Notes under the pieces: model-generated
What the model saw: only the letters and a program-made list of their open reading frames with translations
Database searches by the model: none
Told to the model about the DNA's origin: nothing
Part shown: in pieces, positions 56,413-64,000 of the stretch
How the letters are laid out: every line of letters begins with the position of its first letter
Position numbering within the stretch: the first letter of the stretch is position 1
Program-made: the position numbers and the translations under genes
Origin: Hungatella sp.
GTDB lineage: Bacteria > Bacillota > Clostridia > Lachnospirales > Lachnospiraceae
Direction of reading: 5' to 3'
Length of the DNA stretch: 64,000 nucleotides
Assembly (NCBI GenBank): GCA_022796015.1
Contig: JAAWHU010000002.1
Coordinates: forward strand, 1 to 64,000

Positions 56413-57765
56413 TCAATTCATTCCCCAAGCTCTCAATATCTTCCTCATATAATCCCCAAGCCTTGCCTCCTTCACGGCACTTTCCGTCACCACAGGCAAT
56501 TCCCCCAGCTTCTCTCCGCCAAGGCGATATTCCAGCACGCCTGCCGCCTGGCCGGCCTCCACAGGAGCCTTCAGAGCTTCCGGCAATACCAGAATTTTTT
56601 CCACTGCACCAAAATCTTCCCCTTGAAGCCCCAAGTAAGAAAAAGTCCCCTGGTATTTCAAAGGCACTTGGTCCTCCACCCCATTTTCCACTTCCATCAT
56701 GGGAAGAGGCAGAGGAGCCTGATCCTCGTAAAGCCTGCAGTTGGCATAGCCATAATTCAGGAGCGCCGCTGCATCTGCAAACCGGGCTTTGTAGTCAGGG
56801 GCTGCCATAATCGCGGCAATCATCCGCACCCCATCCTTTTCCGCCGTGGCAGAAAGACAATATTTTGCCATGGAGGTAGAGCCGGTCTTGAGTCCTGTCA
56901 CCTGAAAATTGGTGGCCATTTTCAACAGTTTATTGGTGTTGGACAAGCCGAACTCTTTCGTCCCCTGCTTGGTCACATGGGTGATGGTGTCCATCCAGAT
57001 GGTGGAGTAATTGTGAACCTGAGGATAACGATTAATAAGCTCCCTGGACATTAGAGCAATGTCCCTTGCCGTGGTTACATGGCTTTTTGATTCCGTAAGG
57101 CCGCAGCAGTCCTCAAAATTCGTATTGGTCATGCCAAGCCCCTTTGCCCTCTCATTCATCATAGCCACAAATGTCTTCTCATCACCTGCTATGTATTCTG
57201 CCATAGCTACGCTGGCATCATTTCCTGAGGCAATAACAATACATTTGATCAGAGTTTCCACTGTCTGAACCTCGCCTTCTTCCAGGAACACCTGAGAACC
57301 TCCCATGGACTTTGCGTAAGCGCTGGTCACCACCTCGTCCGTCATTTTAATTTTTCCGCTTTCCAATGCGTCAAAAATCAGGATTAATGTCATGATTTTG
57401 GTGATACTGGCCGGGCTTCTCACCTGGTCCCCGTTTTTCTCATAAACCACCTTTCCCGTGGATGCCTCCATAAGAACGGCTGATGGGGCGGCAATCTCCG
57501 GCCCTGTCCCGGGGATATCCGCCGAATAGGTCTCCCCGGCCTCCGCCATGCCCAAGGTTTCTTCTGCCTGTCTGGAAGATGCAGCCACAGCAGCGTCGCT
57601 GCCCGCTACAAGAACCGGCTCTGCCTCTCTCACCGGAAGCCCTGCCCTGACGCCCGGAGATGCTGCTGCAGACGCCAGCGTCACTGCCGGCGCCTGCAGC
57701 GCCGCTGCCAGAACCAGGGCCGCTGCCAGGAGTTTGATGATGATTCCTCTTCTTACCTGTCTCAT
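56413..57765 (-). CDS. D-alanyl-D-alanine carboxypeptidase (DacF/PBP5 type)
   Basis: About 450 residues from the ATG at 57765 (GGAGGGTAG upstream). A signal peptide (IIIKLLAAALVLAAALQAPAVTLAS) precedes an 60-residue Ala-rich spacer, then the penicillin-binding domain with Ser120-x-x-Lys123 (SITK), SGN motif in IASGNDASVAMAEYI, and the KTG motif in VTGLKTGSTSMAKYC. A C-terminal PBP5-like beta domain and an amphipathic tail (AVKEARLGDYMRKILRAWGMN) follow. It trims D-Ala from peptidoglycan stem peptides at the membrane surface. Single-gene unit with its own terminator. Confidence 0.93.
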   Translation of the reverse strand: MRQVRRGIIIKLLAAALVLAAALQAPAVTLASAAASPGVRAGLPVREAEPVLVAGSDAAVAASSRQAEETLGMAEAGETYSADIPGTGPEIAAPSAVLMEASTGKVVYEKNGDQVRSPASITKIMTLILIFDALESGKIKMTDEVVTSAYAKSMGGSQVFLEEGEVQTVETLIKCIVIASGNDASVAMAEYIAGDEKTFVAMMNERAKGLGMTNTNFEDCCGLTESKSHVTTARDIALMSRELINRYPQVHNYSTIWMDTITHVTKQGTKEFGLSNTNKLLKMATNFQVTGLKTGSTSMAKYCLSATAEKDGVRMIAAIMAAPDYKARFADAAALLNYGYANCRLYEDQAPLPLPMMEVENGVEDQVPLKYQGTFSYLGLQGEDFGAVEKILVLPEALKAPVEAGQAAGVLEYRLGGEKLGELPVVTESAVKEARLGDYMRKILRAWGMN

Positions 57766-57891
57766 TCTACCCTCCAACACATAATCTCTTACTAATGTAT
57801 GGCAGTACTTTTTCAAAAAATTACATTATTTTAGATTGTTTTATTATTGTATTATGATTCTATTACATTTCACTTTTCTGCCAGTTTCCCA

Positions 57892-57921
57892 TTTACATAA
57901 TTCGACCCTTTGTGGTATACT
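57892..57921 (+). promoter_or_regulatory. Sigma-A promoter of the deacetylase gene
   Basis: Plus strand TTTACA (57892-57897), 18-bp spacer, TATACT (57916-57921), giving a leader of about 100 nt to the ATG at 58029. Confidence 0.6.
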
Positions 57922-58028
57922 AGGTAAGAATCCCGGAAACGGGACTATCCCTGATTACACATGCGGAAAATTCGCTGCTGCGTCTTTTTCGCTTTCCTTA
58001 TATTATTATTGTCCGAGGTACCTTAATT

Positions 58029-59480
58029 ATGAATCAGAACATCCGTCGCACCGACTATCGTCACCGTGCATCTCAACGTCGCAGACAGCGTTTTTTTCAT
58101 AGACTTCCATTGATTTTGATTATTATACTGCTGCTGATTCTTCTCACGATTTTTTGCTGGATGCTGACAAAGCATTTTTTAGGAGAGGATTCCCCGCCGA
58201 CTCTCTCCCTCTCTCCCACGGCAGAATATCAGACCGGCACGGACAATTCCCAGTCCCCGGTGGAGCTGGAGATTTCCACAGAACCGGAAAGCACTGGTAA
58301 CCCTTCCGTCAATACTCTGCTTGCCGAAGCCGAAAGAGTGGCTGCAGGCTATGACTATGACCGGGCCATTGAACTTTTGCAGGCCTCCGAATTCTATGGA
58401 ACCGACCAGCGTCTGGATGAAGCCATTGCAGATTATGAACAGATTAAGTCCACCCTTAAGCCCTTTGACATAAACCAGATCACCCATGTATTTTTCCATA
58501 CTCTGGTCATCGACGAAGCCAAAGCTTTTGATGGAGATGAGGACGAGGCCGGATATAATCAGGTTATGACCACCAAAGACGAGTTCTTAAAGATGCTGGA
58601 TGCCCTCTATGCGAAGGGATACGTTCTGGTCCGCCTCCATGATATGGCAGAGCTGACTGACGGCGAGAATGGAACGAAAATGACCCGCAAACAGATTCTC
58701 CTGCCGGAAGGCAAAAAGGCATTTGTCATGTCCCAGGATGATGTGTGCTATTATAAGTACATGACCGGCGATGGATTTGCCACCCGGATGGTAATCGGTG
58801 AGGATGGGAAACCTACCTGCGAGATGCAGATGGATGACGGAACCATCCAGACAGGAGCCTTTGACCTGGTTCCTATTCTGGAAGAGTATATTCAGGAGCA
58901 TCCTGATTTTTCCTATAAGGGAGCTCGGGCGGTCATTGCATTTACCGGATATGAGGGAATCTTAGGGTACCGCACCGCCCCCTCCTACAGCAGTTCTCCC
59001 ACCTATGAGGAGGACAAGCAGGCCGCTGCCGCCGTTGCCCAATGCTTAAGGGACAACGGATGGGAGCTGGCTTCCCACAGCTGGGGACACCGGGACCTGG
59101 GTACGATTTCCTGGGATAAGTTCAAGGCGGACTGTGATAAGTGGGACAATGAAGTGAGAACCCTCATAGGCCCCACAGATATTATCCTTTTCCCCTTTGG
59201 CGCCGATATCGGAGACTGGCACCCTTACAAGGAGGATAATGAACGATTCCGCTACTTAAAGGGTCTGGGATTCTCCTATTTCTGCAACGTGGATTCCAGC
59301 CAGTACTGGGTTCAGATAGGCAGCGATTTCCTAAGACAGGGACGCAGGAATCTGGATGGTTACCGTATGTGGATGGATATTGCGGCAGGAAGCGATACTT
59401 CCAAGAGAAAGCTGGACGACCTGTTCCGTTCGGAAGATATCTTTTCTCCCAACAGACCTACTCCTGTAGTCTGGGAGTAA
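58029..59480 (+). CDS. Membrane-anchored polysaccharide deacetylase (CE4/NodB-like)
   Basis: 483 residues. A basic N-terminus (RRQRFFHR) and one membrane helix (LPLILIIILLLILLTIFCWML, about 26-46) anchor it facing out. Residues 90-140 are helical and TPR-like. The NodB domain starts at about 150: the Asp pair in FVMSQDDVCYY, the metal-binding ELASHSWGHRDL (His-x-x-x-His) and FPFGADIGDW are present. It probably removes acetyl groups from peptidoglycan or another surface polysaccharide. It lies between a D,D-carboxypeptidase and a sensor kinase gene but is transcribed alone. Confidence 0.85.
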   Translation: MNQNIRRTDYRHRASQRRRQRFFHRLPLILIIILLLILLTIFCWMLTKHFLGEDSPPTLSLSPTAEYQTGTDNSQSPVELEISTEPESTGNPSVNTLLAEAERVAAGYDYDRAIELLQASEFYGTDQRLDEAIADYEQIKSTLKPFDINQITHVFFHTLVIDEAKAFDGDEDEAGYNQVMTTKDEFLKMLDALYAKGYVLVRLHDMAELTDGENGTKMTRKQILLPEGKKAFVMSQDDVCYYKYMTGDGFATRMVIGEDGKPTCEMQMDDGTIQTGAFDLVPILEEYIQEHPDFSYKGARAVIAFTGYEGILGYRTAPSYSSSPTYEEDKQAAAAVAQCLRDNGWELASHSWGHRDLGTISWDKFKADCDKWDNEVRTLIGPTDIILFPFGADIGDWHPYKEDNERFRYLKGLGFSYFCNVDSSQYWVQIGSDFLRQGRRNLDGYRMWMDIAAGSDTSKRKLDDLFRSEDIFSPNRPTPVVWE

Positions 59481-59496
59481 TCGTAATTTCTACTAC

Positions 59497-59529
59497 AAAA
59501 AAGCTGAGCACAGCGCTCAGCTTTTTTTG
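59497..59529. terminator. Bidirectional terminator
   Basis: AAAAAAGCTGAGC-ACAGC-GCTCAGCTTTTTTT: A-run and T-run on the two sides let it serve the deacetylase gene (+) and the convergent kinase gene (-). It overlaps the last codons of the kinase gene. Confidence 0.85.
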
Positions 59530-62500
59530 CGTCCCTGAATGATTTTCCCCAGAGTCTGATACAGCTTATCCACCTCTACAGGTTTAGACAAATGTCCGTT
59601 CATACCGCACTCCACGGATTTCTTCAGATCATCGTCAAAGGCATTGGCCGACATGGCCACAATGGGTATGGTATGGCAGTCTTCCCGCTCCATGGCCCGG
59701 ATTGTACGGGTTGCCTCCAGACCATCCATCACGGGCATCATAATATCCATAAGAATCACATCATAGGTTCCCGGCTCGGTGTTCTTTATCCGCTCCACTG
59801 CCTGGGCCCCATCATACACACAATCCACCTCAAAATTGCGTTCTTCCAAAAGGCTTTGGGCGATCTCTGCATTGAGCTCATTGTCCTCCACCACCAGAAT
59901 ATGGCACCCTTCAAACGAAATCTCTTCCTGCTGTTCCTGAATCTCCATGCTCTCGCCGATTTTTAGGGAGATGGTAAAGCTGAAGGTGCTTCCCTCCCCC
60001 AGCTCACTGTCAAGCCGGATATTGCTTCCCATCATCTGAACTAAACGGCTGCTGATGGAAAGTCCCAGGCCTGTGCCCTGCTGCTTTGATGGGTTGGGGC
60101 CTGAGGACTGTTCAAAGGAGCGGAACACTCTCTCCTGATCTGCCTTCTCAATGCCGATTCCCGTATCCTGCACGGCAAAGTAAAGGATCCCTTCTTCATC
60201 CAGGCTTTTTTCCTCCCGGATAGTCAGGGTTACCACCCCTTTCTGGGGGGTGAACTTCACCGCATTGCCAAGCAGATTAATCAGCACCTGGCTAATTCTC
60301 ATCCTGTCTGCCACAAACCAGGTGTGTGTAAGCCCGATATCCTGGACAAATCGGATGTCCTTAACTGCTGCCTGAGGTGTGATCAGTTCCCGGATGGTAT
60401 CCAGCATATCATACATATTAAAGTTCAAAGGTTCCAGTTTCATCTTGCCGCTTTCAATCTTGGACATATCCAGGATATCATTGATAAGACCAAGAAGGTA
60501 ATCGGAAGAGGATTGTATTTTCTGAAGGCAGTCCATAATCCGTTCCTGGCTCTGATCCGGTTGAAGGGCAATGGCTGTCATACCGATAATGCCGTTCATA
60601 GGCGTCCGTATCTCATGGCTCATACGTGAGAGAAATTCTGATTTGGCTTTGCTTGCAATATCGTGCTGCTGCTGATTCAGCTGGCTCTGAATCACCTGGC
60701 CGATCTCGGCCAGTTCCTGGTATTCATCCGGGTTCTCCATGAGTTCAAGACCCAGACCAAGAATACAGATATTGCCCATATAGCTCCCATTGTCATACAT
60801 GGGCAGCATAACCCCGTACTGTCCCGGTGCAATGCTTAAAAAGCACTGAAGGATCTCCTGTCTGCTGTCCTCTTTTGAGATATACAGCACCTCTCTCTGG
60901 CCTAACCATCTGTAGAAAGTTTCTCTCTCTTCTTCTCTGTATTTTCTTACGCTTTCAGAGATTGCCTCTCCCTCCCGATGCCATTGATAATCCAGATAGT
61001 TGGAATTAAAATCAGCGCGGAGCACAGACACCAATACATCCGAAGCCTCATAGAACTTGCCGATCTTGCGGATCATAAACATCATCTGGGCCGGAAAGTC
61101 AGTTCCCCTTCCAAACAGATTCAAAGCCAGAGATACCAGACTCACATCCTCATTGTAATCCAGGCTGATAATATCCCGCCCCATAAGAGGCGGAAGAATC
61201 TTACGGCTGCTTTCGGGAATATCCTCAAAAAAGCCGTACTGCTTCGGGGTGCTGGGTGATAGAAAATCCTTGGCCAGTCTTGCCATACAGATCAGATTCT
61301 CCGTTGCCTGCCCGCCCTCTGCAATGACCAGCCCTGCCTGAATAGTTACGGTAAACCGTCCCTTTTCAAATTCGGTCTCGATCTGTTTTATGAGCCCTCC
61401 CACAAATTCCGCTGCCGGTTCCCTAAGCTGTTCCTCCAGCCATACTACAAAATCATCTCCGTCAAGGCGCATCACCACCACCCGCCGGCCGGTCTTTTCT
61501 GCAAAGTCTCTGCATCCTACGCGCAGCAGATTTCCGACCTCCTCAAGAACCATATCTCCGAACACAATGCCGTTCTTCTCATTGATTCCCTTTAATCCCT
61601 TTAAAAACAGATTCACCATAACGCCGTCGGGCTTTATTCCACGGCATTTTTTCAGCTCCTCCATACCGGCGCTGAAAATATAGAGGCCGGTAATGGCGTC
61701 TATGGTATTTTTTCTGCGCTGTTCTTCCTCCCGTTTCTTCTGTTCCTGAATGTCCCGGATACTGCCCACGAGCTTCCGCCTTCTGCCGTCCGTATCATAG
61801 ACTGCCTTGCCTGATAAGAGCACCCAGATATACTCTGCATCCTCCGGCCATTTCAGCCGAAATTCTACAGACAATCTATCCTCTTTGCTCTGCAGTGCTT
61901 CTATGGCAGACTCCCGGTCTAAGTCATAGATATAGTCAGGGTTGATAAATCCGCTCTCAAAATCCTGGCACTCCCAGCGCCCGCTCATGGTCTTGTGATT
62001 AACAATATCTAATATATGCTTTTGAGGATCGTAGGAAAAAAAGATATCCTTTGAGGATTCCAGGGCTACTCTGTATCGCTCTTTTTCTTCCAGAAGTATA
62101 TTCTCTGCTTCCTTCTGCCTGTTGGTCAGATCATTTACCACCTCATACAAAGCATCTATCTCCAAAATATTGGAGGATTTAAACCGGGTAAGACCGGCGC
62201 TTCCCCCGCTGATGCACTGCATCAGATGCTGTACCGGCTTCGTCAGATGTCTTACTACCAGATAGATTCCGATTACCCCGAAGAGCAGTCCGACTAAAAC
62301 GGCAGCCACCATCCAGACATAGAGCTGGCGGCTCATTCCAAAGAGGTCATCCTGAGTATCTAATCCCAGAAGAGCCCATTGGGTATCCTCATAGGGAGAA
62401 TTATTGCCGTACAGCTTAAGGGGGAATTCTACGGCATAAATGTTCTCTTTATTCAGCCGGATCCCCTCTACCAGCGACAGGCTGTCATAATTGGTCTCCT

Positions 62501-63455
62501 GAAGGATCAAGGAAGAGCCTGCCTGACGAACCTCATTATACAGAATACCTTTACCTACCAAAGGGGTATATCGGTTGTCGCTGCCCTTCACAGCCAGCAT
62601 ATAGCCGGACTGCTGAGACTCATTTAACTCTGCCACGGGAAAATAATCATAAAGATTTCTGCTTGAGATCTCCACTCCCAGAATACCGTATACCCTGCCC
62701 TCGTATCGTAAGGGGAGAGAGTATGTAATCATCTCATAGGAATCCGCTGTTCCTTTCTCCAGAAAAAAGGGCGTGGCCCAGTAGCCAAGATTGCGGATAT
62801 CCGCATCCATATAGGTTTCCCCTGCCCTCCAGGGCTCATAAAAAAATTTCTGGGAATCGTCCCTTCCCTGTCCGCTCATATGAAACCGCGTAGTCCATGA
62901 TGTGTCAAGAGGGATATTCCATTCTCTGGACAAATGTTTGCTTCCCCTTTCCAGAAGCAGATCGGAAAAATTCACAGGGTTTGTGTCCGGGTCGGAATCC
63001 CTGATAAAAAAACCGTCGTATTCTCCGGGCTCCTCTCTCTGCCCACCTGTGAGTATGACAAAAATCCCTGTGGTGGAATTGTTCTGCAGAATGGTGAGAC
63101 ATCTGGGAAAAAGCTGTTCCAGCAATTCATTCTTCAGCTCTTCAGAGTCCAGAAGCTGATTCAGCTCCACACCTTTCCGGGCCAAAAACTCCTGCAGCAT
63201 CTCGTTCACAGAGGCTTCCTGCTCATGAACAGATGCCCATCTCTGATTCATCTCGTTCTGCAGAATCATGCCCCGGTTCTCCACTAACCGGCCCATCATT
63301 CCGCTGGAATACTCCTCCAGCATAGCTGTGGTTCTTCTGACTACCAGAGTACCCATGGTAGTCATACTCTGAATCAGCATAATGCCGATCAAAGGAACCA
63401 AAAAGATCTTGAATATAGTCGACTTTTTTCGTTTTTTATTTTTTTCTTTTATCAT
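59517..63455 (-). CDS. Hybrid sensor histidine kinase with Cache, PAS, degenerate GGDEF and receiver domains
   Basis: 1312 residues. Order: TM1 (about 10-32), a large dCache-type extracellular domain with SLPLRYEGRVYGILGVEISSRNLYDYF (about 255-280), TM2 (about 383-405), HAMP-like LTKPVQHLM, PAS (about 465-580), a GGDEF-like domain whose signature is LDGDDF, a GAF-like region (about 790-925), HisKA with His947 (RMSHEIRTPMNGI), HATPase (DTGIGI, GTGLGLSIS) and a receiver domain with Asp1237 (ILMDIMMPVMDG). The GGDEF change makes diguanylate cyclase activity doubtful. The ATG is adjacent to the stop of the solute-binding gene, so a bound ligand may be passed to the Cache domain. Confidence 0.9.
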   Translation of the reverse strand: MIKEKNKKRKKSTIFKIFLVPLIGIMLIQSMTTMGTLVVRRTTAMLEEYSSGMMGRLVENRGMILQNEMNQRWASVHEQEASVNEMLQEFLARKGVELNQLLDSEELKNELLEQLFPRCLTILQNNSTTGIFVILTGGQREEPGEYDGFFIRDSDPDTNPVNFSDLLLERGSKHLSREWNIPLDTSWTTRFHMSGQGRDDSQKFFYEPWRAGETYMDADIRNLGYWATPFFLEKGTADSYEMITYSLPLRYEGRVYGILGVEISSRNLYDYFPVAELNESQQSGYMLAVKGSDNRYTPLVGKGILYNEVRQAGSSLILQETNYDSLSLVEGIRLNKENIYAVEFPLKLYGNNSPYEDTQWALLGLDTQDDLFGMSRQLYVWMVAAVLVGLLFGVIGIYLVVRHLTKPVQHLMQCISGGSAGLTRFKSSNILEIDALYEVVNDLTNRQKEAENILLEEKERYRVALESSKDIFFSYDPQKHILDIVNHKTMSGRWECQDFESGFINPDYIYDLDRESAIEALQSKEDRLSVEFRLKWPEDAEYIWVLLSGKAVYDTDGRRRKLVGSIRDIQEQKKREEEQRRKNTIDAITGLYIFSAGMEELKKCRGIKPDGVMVNLFLKGLKGINEKNGIVFGDMVLEEVGNLLRVGCRDFAEKTGRRVVVMRLDGDDFVVWLEEQLREPAAEFVGGLIKQIETEFEKGRFTVTIQAGLVIAEGGQATENLICMARLAKDFLSPSTPKQYGFFEDIPESSRKILPPLMGRDIISLDYNEDVSLVSLALNLFGRGTDFPAQMMFMIRKIGKFYEASDVLVSVLRADFNSNYLDYQWHREGEAISESVRKYREEERETFYRWLGQREVLYISKEDSRQEILQCFLSIAPGQYGVMLPMYDNGSYMGNICILGLGLELMENPDEYQELAEIGQVIQSQLNQQQHDIASKAKSEFLSRMSHEIRTPMNGIIGMTAIALQPDQSQERIMDCLQKIQSSSDYLLGLINDILDMSKIESGKMKLEPLNFNMYDMLDTIRELITPQAAVKDIRFVQDIGLTHTWFVADRMRISQVLINLLGNAVKFTPQKGVVTLTIREEKSLDEEGILYFAVQDTGIGIEKADQERVFRSFEQSSGPNPSKQQGTGLGLSISSRLVQMMGSNIRLDSELGEGSTFSFTISLKIGESMEIQEQQEEISFEGCHILVVEDNELNAEIAQSLLEERNFEVDCVYDGAQAVERIKNTEPGTYDVILMDIMMPVMDGLEATRTIRAMEREDCHTIPIVAMSANAFDDDLKKSVECGMNGHLSKPVEVDKLYQTLGKIIQGRKKS

Positions 63456-63456
63456 C

Positions 63457-64000
63457 CTACTTGCCTGCTGCCTTACTCAATGCTTCACAGAAAGAATCAT
63501 ACCACTCCTCAAAAGCTTCCTCTGTAACATACTCCTTGGACGCCTCCTCAAGGCTCTTGCCCTGGCTGATCTCCTGGGCTACCTTTGCCCTGTCCTGGGC
63601 TGCCTTGTCGGCAAGATGATATTCCAGAATCTTTCTTGCAGCAGAACCGTTGGCAAAGCTCTTATTGGTGTACAAGGTCAGATGGTTCATCTCCTTGAAA
63701 ATCGTGGTCAGACAGTCATAGGTCTTGGGCGCCACAGTCAGCTGCTGCTCTGCAATGACCTGATCCAGCTTTTCCTGGCTGTTTGCCTCCTTTAATACCG
63801 GCAGGTATCCTGATACACAGCCGAACTGCAGATTGTTGTCTGCCTCTGTGAACCATTTTAAGAATTCTACGGCAGCATATTCATGTGTTTTATCGGATTT
63901 GCTGACCACCATCCCTGCCCCCTGCTGAACGGCAAAGGACTGTCCGCCTTCAAACACCGGAGCCATCATCACAATATAATCGATGGCATAACTGGTATTG
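63457..64000 (-). CDS. Extracellular solute-binding protein, C-terminal part (family 1)
   Basis: The last 180 residues of a gene that enters from beyond position 64000. The frame is open to the edge (NTSYAIDYIVMMAPVFEGG). MVVSKSDKTHEYAAVEFLKWFTEADNNLQFGCVSGYLPVLKEA is the standard closing block of family-1 ABC sugar-binding proteins, followed by a helical end TEEAFEEWYDSFCEALSKAAGK. The stop codon and the kinase ATG are separated by one base, so the two are translated together. No transporter genes are seen on this side; it may feed the sensor kinase rather than a permease. Confidence 0.82.
   Translation of the reverse strand, partial: NTSYAIDYIVMMAPVFEGGQSFAVQQGAGMVVSKSDKTHEYAAVEFLKWFTEADNNLQFGCVSGYLPVLKEANSQEKLDQVIAEQQLTVAPKTYDCLTTIFKEMNHLTLYTNKSFANGSAARKILEYHLADKAAQDRAKVAQEISQGKSLEEASKEYVTEEAFEEWYDSFCEALSKAAGK

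Overview
The window looks like a chromosomal segment of a motile, anaerobic gut Clostridium of the Lachnospiraceae type. The evidence is AGGAGG-type ribosome sites, many lipoprotein-anchored ABC binding proteins, DUF3798 and DUF6688 proteins, Clostridia-type chemotaxis genes, sigma-28 promoters, flagellins and SunS-like glycosyltransferases. Most genes lie on the minus strand.

Layout. 1-1726: start of a DegT-type aminotransferase and a CDP-glycerol-transferase-like protein, both probably surface-glycan genes. 1727-4346: an unusual locus with a structured non-coding region, a TnpB-like protein that has lost all three RuvC catalytic residues, a 26-bp inverted-repeat pair flanking a promoter, and a Hin-type serine recombinase. 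4682-13836: a carbohydrate locus (binding protein, Asp-box sialidase-like protein, two permeases, GH2 beta-galactosidase) with a divergent AraC regulator. 13940-19674: AAA-ATPase remnant, MATE transporter, amino-acid ABC transporter and a DUF6688 membrane protein. 19762-25393: a DUF3798 lipoprotein with an RbsA-like ATPase and two permeases. 25648-35995: three chemoreceptors divergent from cheA-cheW-cheR-cheB. 36015-38584: a membrane-anchored C39-like peptidase and a TPR glycosyltransferase. 38649-45980: a defence-like cassette of two HsdM-type methylases, a long HsdS, a PtuA-like ATPase and a PtuB-like HNH nuclease, with no HsdR. 45977-52911: four more glycosyltransferase paralogues. 53084-54991: two flagellins. 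55167-63455: Rpn-like protein, D,D-carboxypeptidase, polysaccharide deacetylase and a 1312-residue hybrid histidine kinase. 63457-64000: the end of a solute-binding protein.

How the parts may work together. Four sigma-28 promoters with identical 15-bp spacing control the che operon, one chemoreceptor and both flagellins, and the glycosyltransferases downstream of the flagellins probably decorate flagellin. The most unusual proposal is that the serine recombinase inverts a ~125-bp segment carrying the promoter of the nuclease-dead TnpB-like gene. That would make a possible RNA-guided DNA-binding repressor phase-variable; in the orientation read here the promoter faces the gene (ON). The second is the methylase/HsdS plus ATPase/HNH cassette, whose first gene overlaps a glycosyltransferase stop codon. 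A short MITE-like palindromic repeat occurs at least four times, mostly beside the glycosyltransferase genes and at the edge of the defence cassette.
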